Counted from the first letter of the stretch, positions 1-4,205 are shown. The stretch is 6,074 nt of DNA from Candidatus Aenigmatarchaeota archaeon (GCA_003663225.1 QMZP01000056.1:1-6074); one strand, 5' to 3'. Made by a program: numbers and translations. Notes: generated by a model from the sequence alone, not told the origin.

Positions 1-97
1 CCCTGTTATCGACCGGCATCTGTAATGTAGAAGCCAGTGCGGATGTTGAGAAGAATAGGAAAAGGACAGAAACCAGCAACACCACATGACCATCCAT
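1..97 (-). CDS. N-terminal fragment of a secreted or membrane-anchored protein (partial at window edge)
   Basis: The ATG at 97-95 directly follows the TGA stop (100-98) of the DUF6485-type gene and opens a frame that stays open to the window edge, about 32 codons. The product starts MDGHVVLLVSV and continues as a hydrophobic stretch rich in Leu, Val and Phe, then has STSALA followed by Ser. This is a credible signal peptide with cleavage after ALA near residue 22. The n-region lacks the usual Lys or Arg, and no clear Shine-Dalgarno site precedes the ATG, so the start is uncertain and translation may be coupled to the gene before it. It would be the third gene of a minus-strand operon. The mature protein is not visible, so no function can be given. 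The call rests on signal-peptide character and tight operon spacing. Confidence 0.5.
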   Translation of the reverse strand, partial: MDGHVVLLVSVLFLFFSTSALASTLQMPVDNR

Positions 98-292
98 TCA
101 ACCACTCACTGCCTTAATGAACGTTCCGACAGGCCTGTCATACCCCTTCTCTGCCTCCAAAGGGAACAGGCCGCCAGGTATCTCGCCGTTCTTCCTGTGA
201 TGGGCTATGCACTCGCAGCATACGCCCTTCCTGGAGCACCCCGGATACGTGCAGGTGCATTCCCTGAGGTTCTCATCCTTCCTGCATTCCAT
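98..292 (-). CDS. Small Cys-rich DUF6485-type protein
   Basis: A 64-residue protein. Seven cysteines lie in the first 28 residues (C3, C12, C14, C19, C25, C26, C28), inside a motif reading CTCTYPGCSRKGVCCEC, followed by a Gly-Pro-rich segment and a short tail. From memory this matches the small bacterial and archaeal proteins annotated as DUF6485 or 'cytosolic protein'. Their function is unknown; the Cys spacing suggests a metal site (inference). The start is well supported: GAGGTGA (296-302), a good Shine-Dalgarno sequence, sits 3 nt before the ATG, and its last three bases are the stop codon of the DUF4346 gene, so the two genes are probably translationally coupled. The next gene begins directly after this stop. 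Confidence 0.72.
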   Translation of the reverse strand: MECRKDENLRECTCTYPGCSRKGVCCECIAHHRKNGEIPGGLFPLEAEKGYDRPVGTFIKAVSG

Positions 293-295
293 GGT

Positions 296-302
296 TCACC
301 TC
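296..302 (-). promoter_or_regulatory. Shine-Dalgarno site of the DUF6485-type gene, overlapping the upstream stop codon
   Basis: The minus strand reads GAGGTGA, then ACC, then ATG. The TGA is also the stop of the DUF4346 gene. This is the clearest SD among the archaeal-looking genes, and it belongs to an operon-internal gene, matching the archaeal habit of leaderless first genes and SD-led downstream genes. Confidence 0.7.
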
Positions 303-613
303 TGAACATATTCCTTGCCGCTGTCAAGGCACTCCTTGGCTATCATGAGCTCGGAAGCTATGTACCCCATGTTGCCCAGGGAGCACAGTTTCCTGTCAGC
401 TATCTCCTTTATCATCTTGTCAGGGTCCTTGCCCCTGAATTCTACTATCATCTTGTGGCCGCTGTCGACGAAGCCGCAGCATATGAGCCCGTTTTCCAGC
501 TTCACCAGGAAGTATCCGTTTGGGTCCTGATTCCACGGATGCTCCTTCTCATCGCACATCACGATTTCCCTGTCCTCAGGTATCTCTATCATGTGCCGGG
601 GACACTTCTTCAT
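296..613 (-). CDS. Stand-alone DUF4346-domain protein (MtrA C-terminal-like)
   Basis: A 105-residue protein. The segment from about residue 26 on reads PWNQDPNGYFLVKLENG, then a short variable region, then MIKEIADRKL, a Gly-Tyr-Ile-Ala-Ser-Glu-Leu stretch, AKECLDSG and a final EYVQR. This follows the DUF4346 pattern (W-x-D-P-x-G-Y-F-L, an I-x-G-like centre, then A-Y-L-G-R-E-L-x-K-A-E and Y-V-Q). From memory that domain occurs after thymidylate synthase-like domains and in relatives of MtrA, a tetrahydromethanopterin methyltransferase subunit. Here it stands alone, so a one-carbon role is only a guess. The first 25 residues hold two Cys and one His (C4, H7, C20). The start has a TATA-like box 20-33 nt upstream and no SD. 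It lies 28 nt after the aminotransferase stop and leads the small Cys-rich gene. Confidence 0.68.
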   Translation of the reverse strand: MKKCPRHMIEIPEDREIVMCDEKEHPWNQDPNGYFLVKLENGLICCGFVDSGHKMIVEFRGKDPDKMIKEIADRKLCSLGNMGYIASELMIAKECLDSGKEYVQR

Positions 614-632
614 ATTAAAATTAACACAGGCT

Positions 633-646
633 GCTTATTAATTATT
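633..646 (-). promoter_or_regulatory. TATA-like box for the DUF4346 gene
   Basis: The minus strand reads AATAATTAATAAGC, ending 20 nt before the ATG of the DUF4346 gene and overlapping the TAA stop of the aminotransferase. This spacing suits leaderless archaeal transcription. The core ATTAATAAG recurs at nearly the same distance before the COG2426 gene. Confidence 0.5.
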
Positions 647-2000
647 TCATTCCCTTGAGCACGCCAGCCAGTGTTTCCAGGCCGTCCTGGAACTCTTCCC
701 TGCCTATTACCAGCGGCGGGGCTATGCGTATGGTGGACTTGCCGCCGTACAGCAGGAGCAGGCCCTTCCTGAACGCCTCCATTATAGCCATCTTCTGCCT
801 GTCCGGGGCAGGTTCCCTTGAGCGCTTGTCCTTGACCATCTCCACCCCTATCATAAGCCCGAGTCCCCTGACATCGCCGACATGCCTGCAGTCTTCCTTG
901 ACGTCCTTCATGTACTTCAGCCCCATCCTGCCCAGCCTGGCCGCATTCTCCATGAGCTTGTGCCTCTCTATGTAGCTTATGGAAGCGAGCGAAGCTGCGC
1001 ATGAGACAGGGTTGCCTGAGAACGTGCTGGCATGCGCCCCGGGAGGCCACTGCATTATATCCTTGTGGGCAACGCATGCGCCGAGCGGCATGCCGCCTGC
1101 TATGCCCTTGGCAAGGCACATTATGTCAGGCTTTATGCCGAAGTGCTGTGAGGCGAACCATTTGCCGGACCTGCCAAAGCCTGTTTGTATCTCATCAGCT
1201 ATCATAAGGAAGCCGTTGTCCCTGCATATCTTCCTGAGCCCCGTGAGGAACCTCTTCGGCGGTACAACGTAGCCGCCCTCCCCTTGTACGGGTTCGAAGA
1301 AGACGCCAGCGACCTCGTCAGCTGGCAGCGTCGTCTTGAGCAGCGTGTCCTCTATGTAGGAGAGGCACTCCATGCCGCACCCTTTGCCGTCCTCATGCCC
1401 GAACGGGCAGCGGTAGCAATAGGCATAAGGGACATGCACCACGCCGGGCACCAGCGGCCCGAAATGGTTACGGTGTATGGTCTTGGAGCCCGACAGCGTC
1501 ATGGATGCATATGTCCTGCCATGGAAAGAGTTGAAGAATGATATGAACCTTGAGCGCCCGGTTTTCCATCTGGCGAGCTTGAAGGCGCATTCCACCGACT
1601 CTGTGCCGGAGTTGGTGAAGAACACACGCTGCTCTCTGCCGGGCGTTATCTTCACGAGCTTCTCGGCCAGCTTCACCTCCAGCTCGTTGTAGAAATCCGT
1701 GCCGGCGTTGTGCAGTATCTTATCTGCCTGGGCCTTCACCGCCCTTACCACGTCCGGGTTTGCATGCCCCACATTGGATACCGCTATGCCGGCCGTGAAG
1801 TCGAGATACCCCTTCCCGTCAACATCCCAGAGCCTCGCACCCGAGCCCCTGTCTATGACAACGGGCTGTCCCCTGGTATAGGATGTTGATATGACCTTCT
1901 TGTCGCGGGCTATCACTCCCTTCGACCTGGCGCCACCGGACTTGCCGGCATTTGAGCTGGGCCTTTTCGCCCGTCTCCCGGACTTCTTCCTGGCCGCCAT
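642..2000 (-). CDS. Class III PLP-dependent aminotransferase (archaeal 4-aminobutyrate/ornithine type)
   Basis: A 452-residue protein, a full-length fold type I, class III aminotransferase. Motifs run in order: NSGTES (130-135) for the PLP phosphate; NSFHGRT (157-163) for ring stacking; EPVQGEGG (236-243); ADEIQTGFGRSG (268-279) with D269 for the pyridine nitrogen; CLAKGIAGGMPLG (295-307) with K298 as the Schiff-base lysine; and STFSGNPVSCAA (325-336). All key residues are present. An insert with C195, C198, C208 and C212 (YCYRCPF...) is, from memory, usual in archaeal members annotated as 4-aminobutyrate or ornithine aminotransferase. Related Pyrococcus enzymes include ornithine aminotransferase and amino-acid racemases, so the substrate is open. 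The first ~30 residues are a Lys/Arg/Ser/Gly-rich tail not seen in most homologues. The start has no SD but has a TATA-like box 21-30 nt upstream. Cytosolic. Confidence 0.93.
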   Translation of the reverse strand: MAARKKSGRRAKRPSSNAGKSGGARSKGVIARDKKVISTSYTRGQPVVIDRGSGARLWDVDGKGYLDFTAGIAVSNVGHANPDVVRAVKAQADKILHNAGTDFYNELEVKLAEKLVKITPGREQRVFFTNSGTESVECAFKLARWKTGRSRFISFFNSFHGRTYASMTLSGSKTIHRNHFGPLVPGVVHVPYAYCYRCPFGHEDGKGCGMECLSYIEDTLLKTTLPADEVAGVFFEPVQGEGGYVVPPKRFLTGLRKICRDNGFLMIADEIQTGFGRSGKWFASQHFGIKPDIMCLAKGIAGGMPLGACVAHKDIMQWPPGAHASTFSGNPVSCAASLASISYIERHKLMENAARLGRMGLKYMKDVKEDCRHVGDVRGLGLMIGVEMVKDKRSREPAPDRQKMAIMEAFRKGLLLLYGGKSTIRIAPPLVIGREEFQDGLETLAGVLKGMK

Positions 2001-2020
2001 GGTATATTATTCTCCGAACC

Positions 2021-2040
2021 GGATAATAAGCATTTCACCT
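2021..2040 (-). promoter_or_regulatory. Archaeal promoter (BRE-like plus TATA) of the aminotransferase gene
   Basis: The minus strand reads AGGTGAAATG then CTTATTATCC. The TATA-like part ends 20 nt before the ATG, giving a leaderless mRNA. AGGTGAAATGCTTATT matches the phosphatase promoter at 15 of 16 positions. Confidence 0.6.
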
Positions 2041-2103
2041 TTCCATCCCTAACTCAAACCTTTTTAGAAAACAGGCACGAAATAAAGCATACAAAAGGGG
2101 AAG

Positions 2104-2191
2104 ATGGAAAGAAGCGCCCATCATCATATCAGTCCTTGTGATGTTCATAGTCCTCATCGCCATAGTCTACTGGCGGCTCTACATGGCATGA
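2104..2191 (+). pseudogene. Possible one-TM small protein with start out of frame (frameshift or sequence error)
   Basis: One plus-strand frame ending at TGA 2189-2191 encodes KEAPIIISVLVMF, then IVLIAIVYWRLYMA: about 20 hydrophobic residues followed by an aromatic/basic end, a typical single membrane helix. No ATG, GTG or TTG in this frame precedes the helix back to the stop at 2027-2029; the first are GTG 2138 and ATG 2141, inside it. The only well-placed start, ATG 2104, has the G-rich SD-like AAAAGGGGA just upstream but is in another frame. Removing one A near 2109-2112 would join it to give a ~28-residue protein beginning MERAPIII. It is divergent to the aminotransferase. A true tiny gene with a base error, a pseudogene, or chance are all possible. 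Confidence 0.33.
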
Positions 2192-2250
2192 TTCTCTCAG
2201 ACACCAACCAGAACAAACAACCGTTCACATATATATCCCCCTAAGTTGAC

Positions 2251-2290
2251 AAAACAAAAGGAGAGCAGCCTGTACGGCACACTGCTCTCC
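2251..2290 (-). terminator. Bacterial-type intrinsic terminator after the PEP-CTERM gene
   Basis: On the minus strand GGAGAGCAG (2290-2282) pairs perfectly with CTGCTCTCC (2268-2260) across a 13-nt loop. The T-tract TTTTGTTTT (2259-2251) follows at once. A 9-bp stem plus T-tract is a textbook Rho-independent terminator. It lies 53 nt beyond the PEP-CTERM stop. Nothing like it follows the other genes here. Confidence 0.85.
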
Positions 2291-2343
2291 CCGGAGCTCC
2301 TCGCCGGGGCCAAGAATCCGGCAAGGCATGGCAAAGAAGCCTG

Positions 2344-3069
2344 TCAGGACCTCCGTTGCCTTCTCGCCACCATGAGAAGGCCGCCCAAGCCAAGCATACC
2401 CAGTGTCGCCGGTTCCGGTATCACCACCACATCATCCACGTAGAAGTGATTACCAGTCATCATAGTGCAATCCAACTGCAGCTCCGAACCGCAGTCGGAT
2501 GCGTTATAGGCATCGAATGTTTCGCCGTACCATGTACCATCAACCGTTACCTTGGCCGTCGCGCTGCTACCGGTGAACCCGTCTATCTCCACGGACACTT
2601 CGCACCAAGAGTCGGACTTGAAATAATCAACAGTGATTTGCTCGCCGTTCCTGTCCAAGAAGTAGATCTCATCATTATAGAAGTACAACCTATTCAGAGG
2701 AAGATCTTTTTCCATGGGGTTGGATAGTCCGATGCTAACAAGGGCGCCCAAAGGTACATAGACAGCCATGCTGTAGGTAAAGTTATCGGTGGTACCCAGG
2801 TTATCCAGGGTCAGGGCAGCATCCCTTTCATTTGTCGCTTCAATGACCTTGAAAGCTTGGCTCGCGGAGTTGTATACTTCGTCCTGAATGAGGCTTTCGG
2901 CCTGGAACGCTTCCCATTCATCAGGCTTTTGGCCTAGGGGATACGTGTAGGTGTCGTCGAATCCCTCTGAGTCGTAGGGTATGGTGGCGGCTTGGGCTGT
3001 TTGGGTGTTGGCCGTGATGGTGAACAGCAGCGCCAGCACGACCGTGCAGAATGCAATCCATTTCTTCAT
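2344..3069 (-). CDS. PEP-CTERM sorting-domain exported protein (bacterial type)
   Basis: A 241-residue protein. The N-terminus, MKKWIAFCTVVLALLF then ending TAQA, is a Sec signal peptide with likely cleavage near residue 27. The middle (~30-215) is rich in Asp, Thr, Tyr and aromatic strands, including a VDGTWYG segment and a closing FYVDDVVV, and suggests a jelly-roll or LamG-like beta-sandwich (inference). The tail is a complete PEP-CTERM signal: PEP (218-220), ATLGMLGLGGLLMVA as the membrane segment, then RRQRR. Such tails are processed by exosortase in bacteria that make exopolysaccharide; archaeal counterparts usually carry PGF or PEF variants. The ATG at 3069 is chosen over a GTG at 3123 because AAGGAG lies 7 nt upstream and the signal peptide starts there. 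A strong intrinsic terminator follows. Gene style is bacterial, unlike its neighbours; no exosortase is visible. Confidence 0.9.
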   Translation of the reverse strand: MKKWIAFCTVVLALLFTITANTQTAQAATIPYDSEGFDDTYTYPLGQKPDEWEAFQAESLIQDEVYNSASQAFKVIEATNERDAALTLDNLGTTDNFTYSMAVYVPLGALVSIGLSNPMEKDLPLNRLYFYNDEIYFLDRNGEQITVDYFKSDSWCEVSVEIDGFTGSSATAKVTVDGTWYGETFDAYNASDCGSELQLDCTMMTGNHFYVDDVVVIPEPATLGMLGLGGLLMVARRQRRS

Positions 3070-3076
3070 ACGCGTT

Positions 3077-3082
3077 CTCCTT
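3077..3082 (-). promoter_or_regulatory. Strong Shine-Dalgarno site of the PEP-CTERM gene
   Basis: The minus strand reads TAAGGAGAACGCGT then ATG, giving AAGGAG with a 7-nt spacer. It decides the start at 3069. The TAA stop of the 37-codon leader ORF overlaps it, which could couple the two translations. Confidence 0.8.
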
Positions 3083-3194
3083 ATGAAACGTTGACCAAGA
3101 AACGGGCCCACACGCGCAGGCACGTAAGGGTTCTGGGCTTATGCCCACTGTATAATATCACAGGCTCCCCGGCGGTCGTTGCACCTCCTTTCAT
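3081..3194 (-). CDS. Possible 37-residue leader peptide upstream of the PEP-CTERM gene
   Basis: An ATG at 3194-3192 opens a frame coding MKGGATTAGEPVILYSG, then HKPRTLTCLRVWARFLVNVS and stop. The stop TAA (3083-3081) is embedded in the SD of the PEP-CTERM gene, so ribosomes ending here would sit on the next start. The peptide is basic in its second half and has no recognised domain. No convincing SD precedes it. The RNA also holds the hairpin TGGGC-ATAA-GCCCA (3147-3134), so the conserved element could be RNA rather than peptide. The AAAGGAGGTGC at 3191-3181 looks like an SD but has no start codon at a fitting distance and instead lies inside this ORF's second to fourth codons. Confidence 0.3.
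   Translation of the reverse strand: MKGGATTAGEPVILYSGHKPRTLTCLRVWARFLVNVS
3134..3147 (-). promoter_or_regulatory. Hairpin in the PEP-CTERM mRNA leader
   Basis: TGGGC and GCCCA form a perfect 5-bp stem around an ATAA tetraloop, about 65 nt before the PEP-CTERM start. It has no T-tract, so it is not an evident terminator. A structural or regulatory role is inferred only from its placement. Confidence 0.4.
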
Positions 3195-3262
3195 TGCCGA
3201 GTTACTTCTAACCAAGAATAAGTCCTTCCTGTCTTGCGCCTATGTAGGCACGTAAGACAACG

Positions 3263-3283
3263 GACATAGCGGTTTTCTATGTC
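3263..3283. repeat. Inverted repeat / hairpin upstream of the PEP-CTERM leader
   Basis: GACATAG (3263-3269) and CTATGTC (3277-3283) are perfect 7-bp complements around a CGGTTTT loop. It may be an operator-like site or the end of an upstream transcript. It lies just beyond the second AGGCACGTAAG copy. Confidence 0.5.
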
Positions 3284-3306
3284 ATCGCCTGCCTGGACAA
3301 GCGTTA

Positions 3307-3374
3307 GTTAGGGTTATATGTGGAATATGATGCATGGGTGAGTTGCCACTCATATGTAACATTTTTATCCTAAC
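3307..3374. repeat. Long imperfect palindrome
   Basis: Nested arms: GTTAGG (3307-3312) with CCTAAC (3369-3374); GTTATATG (3313-3320) with CATATGTAAC (3351-3360), allowing a 2-nt bulge; and TGAGT (3339-3343) with ACTCA (3348-3352). The ACTCA arm shares two bases with the CATATG arm, so not all pairs can form together. It could be a small palindromic repeat or the remnant end of a mobile element. Confidence 0.35.
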
Positions 3375-3665
3375 ACTTTTTAAGCTTAATTGTGCTCATG
3401 GGGGCCTTGCATTGCTCAGGAAGCGGTGCGGTGCTTGACTGTCATTCCCAGGAGCGCAAGCGAATCCTGTTCAGGCGCGGCAGATGACACGCCGGCCTCG
3501 GCCAGTATGCTGGTGCCAATCTCACCCCTGTTAGGGATGTAGAAGTCCATGTAGACGGGGCCCGGCGTGGTGCCGAAGGCCATGCTACTGTCATCTGGAC
3601 CACATATGTCAGACAGCTGCCTGAACAGCTGATAATTGGTCTTGTTTTGGATGGGGGATCTGAGA

Positions 3666-3699
3666 TGCCCTGGGAAGGATGGCATACCCATCAGTCCCT
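3666..3699 (-). other. tRNA-Pro intron 2 (T-loop, position 59/60), 34 nt
   Basis: The intron interrupts the T-loop after A59. It folds as GGGA/TCCC, a CT/CT internal loop, then GATGG/CCATC with a GTATG loop. The flanking bulges are AA^A (5') and CA^T (3'), cut after the second base of each, around a weak central helix of exon TTCG (T54-G57) against intron AGGG. The boundaries follow from T-stem and T-loop completion. Introns at 59/60 are known chiefly in Thermoproteales. Confidence 0.85.
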
Positions 3700-3720
3700 T
3701 TCGAACTCAGGTTGCCGACT

Positions 3721-3787
3721 TTTCCTGAACCTTCATGTTTTCCCTTGAGGCTTTTGAGGAAGGCCTCAGCCTCATGTAAAAGGCTCA
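3721..3787 (-). other. tRNA-Pro intron 1 (anticodon loop, position 37/38), 67 nt
   Basis: The canonical archaeal site. Intron helix GAGCCTT (3786-3780) pairs with AAGGTTC (3733-3727). Inside it are CATG/CATG and a nested hairpin of AGGCT/AGCCT plus GAGG/CCTC, so the intron forms a rod. The bulges are GG^T and AA^A, cut symmetrically after the second base. The central helix is exon TTCG (T32-G35) with intron AGGA and includes a G-A mismatch, so the BHB motif is relaxed. Confidence 0.87.
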
Positions 3788-3837
3788 CCCGAAGCCGGAG
3801 TCCTAGACCAAACTAGACTAATCCCCCAACAGAGGCT

Positions 3838-3867
3838 CCTCCACTCATGCTGCCTATGCAACGGAGG
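3838..3867 (-). other. Structured 5' leader hairpin of the tRNA-Pro precursor
   Basis: On the minus strand CCTCC (3867-3863) pairs with GGAGG (3842-3838), enclosing GTTGC-ATAG-GCAGC. The inner stem has a T-G pair that works only in minus-strand RNA (C-A on the plus strand), which suggests the transcribed RNA is the minus one. The hairpin ends 10 nt before the mature tRNA 5' end. Confidence 0.5.
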
Positions 3868-3893
3868 GTCTGACGGGATGTGCCGGTTTGTAG

Positions 3894-3903
3894 ATATTAT
3901 AAT
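3894..3903. promoter_or_regulatory. Palindromic TATA-like box, probably shared by DUF167 (+) and tRNA-Pro (-)
   Basis: The plus strand reads ATATTATAAT; its ATTATAAT core (3896-3903) is a perfect palindrome. It is centred about 26 nt before the DUF167 ATG, the leaderless distance. Read on the minus strand, it would start a tRNA-Pro transcript with a leader of roughly 45 nt. Shared use is inferred from symmetry and position. Confidence 0.45.
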
Positions 3904-3924
3904 GGGGATAGGCTTAAAATAATT

Positions 3925-4203
3925 ATGGATGCGCAGGAGACGCTTGAGGGGGTAATTATAGAGGTGAGGGCGAGACCCGGCTCGCCGAGGTTCATGCTGC
4001 ACAGGGATGGCAGGCTGGAGCTGAGGTCGCAGCCTGAGAAGGGGAAGGCCAACAGGGAGGCGTTAAAGGAGCTGGGCAAGCTCTTCGGCTGCCGGGCCGA
4101 GCTGCTGTCAGGGACGTCCTCAAGGAGGAAGAGACTTCTCCTTAAAGGGCTGAAACTGGCCGAATTCAGGGAAAGGTTAAATATATCGCTGGACAAGAAT
4201 TAA
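3925..4203 (+). CDS. DUF167 / YggU-family protein
   Basis: A 92-residue protein, close to the usual family length. The motif order fits DUF167: VIIEVRARPGSPRF (10-23), a short strand pair LELRSQPEKGKANREALKEL (31-50) holding the family-defining P-x-x-G-K-A-N signature, then FGCRAELLSGTSSRRKRLLL with the conserved S-G-x-x-S-R-x-K segment. The fold is a small alpha/beta protein; its role is unknown, with nucleic-acid binding sometimes proposed. An upstream in-frame ATG at 3880 was rejected because its extra 15 residues are not family-like and would place the start before the TATA-like box. The ATG at 3925 is at leaderless distance from that box. It heads a tight plus-strand cluster, with the next ATG 2 nt after its stop. 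Confidence 0.88.
   Translation: MDAQETLEGVIIEVRARPGSPRFMLHRDGRLELRSQPEKGKANREALKELGKLFGCRAELLSGTSSRRKRLLLKGLKLAEFRERLNISLDKN
4177..4186 (+). promoter_or_regulatory. TATA-like box for the 57-residue membrane protein gene
   Basis: TTAAATATAT lies 20-29 nt before the ATG at 4206, inside the 3' end of the DUF167 gene. No SD precedes that ATG, so an internal leaderless promoter is likely. Confidence 0.5.
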
Positions 4204-4205
4204 GC

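Larger units (their letters stand above)
3195..3651. other. Stretch without a supported gene between the PEP-CTERM leader and tRNA-Pro
   Basis: No convincing gene is seen. The stretch holds a second copy of AGGCACGTAAG (3246-3256; first copy 3118-3128), the hairpin GACATAG/CTATGTC (3263-3283), an imperfect palindrome (3307-3374), a GTCATTCCCAGGAGCGCAAG sequence resembling bacterial dispersed repeats (3441-3466), and the hairpin CAGCTG/CAGCTG (3614-3631). A minus-strand frame (3691-3416) starts inside the tRNA gene and has no recognisable domain, though its last ~55 codons (from an internal ATG near 3583) cannot be fully excluded as a small gene. The segment looks like transferred or decayed accessory DNA. 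Confidence 0.5.
3652..3827 (-). tRNA. tRNA-Pro(CGG), split by two introns
   Basis: Removing 3787-3721 and 3699-3666 leaves a 75-nt cloverleaf. Acceptor GGGGGAT (3827-3821) pairs fully with ATCCCCC (3659-3653), then discriminator A73 (3652); CCA is not encoded. T8 A9 are followed by a D-arm GTCT/GGAC with loop AGTTTGGTCTA, showing A14, G15, G18-G19 and A21. Anticodon stem CCGGC pairs with GTCGG (one G-U), with loop TTCGGG|A and anticodon CGG. The variable loop is CAAC. T-stem CTGAG pairs fully with CTCAG, with loop TTCGAA|T. G35-G36 and A73 fit proline identity; it reads CCG codons. Intron sites are 37/38 and 59/60, each in a bulge-helix-bulge (BHB) fold. The 5' side has a structured leader and a TATA-like palindrome about 70 nt upstream that it may share with the divergent DUF167 gene. 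Confidence 0.92.

Noticed and set aside
86..658. Plus-strand 190-codon frame opposite DUF4346 and DUF6485
   Set aside because: It is the antisense shadow of two genes with family motifs, a shared SD/stop and operon spacing on the minus strand.
2235..2241. ATCCCCC matching the tRNA acceptor strand, as a possible att copy
   Set aside because: Only 7 nt match, and relative to the tRNA 3' end it is inverted, so it is not a credible direct-repeat attachment site.
3181..3191. AAAGGAGGTGC as the ribosome site of a separate gene
   Set aside because: No start codon follows at a usable distance; the next GTG is about 20 nt on and lies inside the leader ORF.
3398..3490. 30-codon plus-strand ORF after a TATA-like ACTTTTTAAGC
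   Set aside because: The TATA-like run is too close to the ATG (about 18 nt), the peptide has no recognisable features, and it reads through the repeat-like sequence.
3416..3691. Minus-strand 91-codon frame with a C-terminus (APEQDSLALLGM) faintly like a PEP-CTERM tail
   Set aside because: It starts inside the tRNA-Pro gene, has no SD or family match, and the tail lacks a membrane segment. The SLALLGM part comes from the repeat-like sequence at 3439-3469. A shorter real gene in its last ~55 codons cannot be fully excluded.
3652..3827. Group II intron or riboswitch with competing stems (GAGGCT/AGCCTC against AGCCT/AGGCT)
   Set aside because: The alternative pairings are explained by the folded tRNA intron 1; no domain V or riboswitch core is present.
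3772..4002. Minus-strand frame across the tRNA 5' half and the DUF167 start
   Set aside because: It overlaps a well-supported tRNA and a well-supported gene and has no protein-like pattern.
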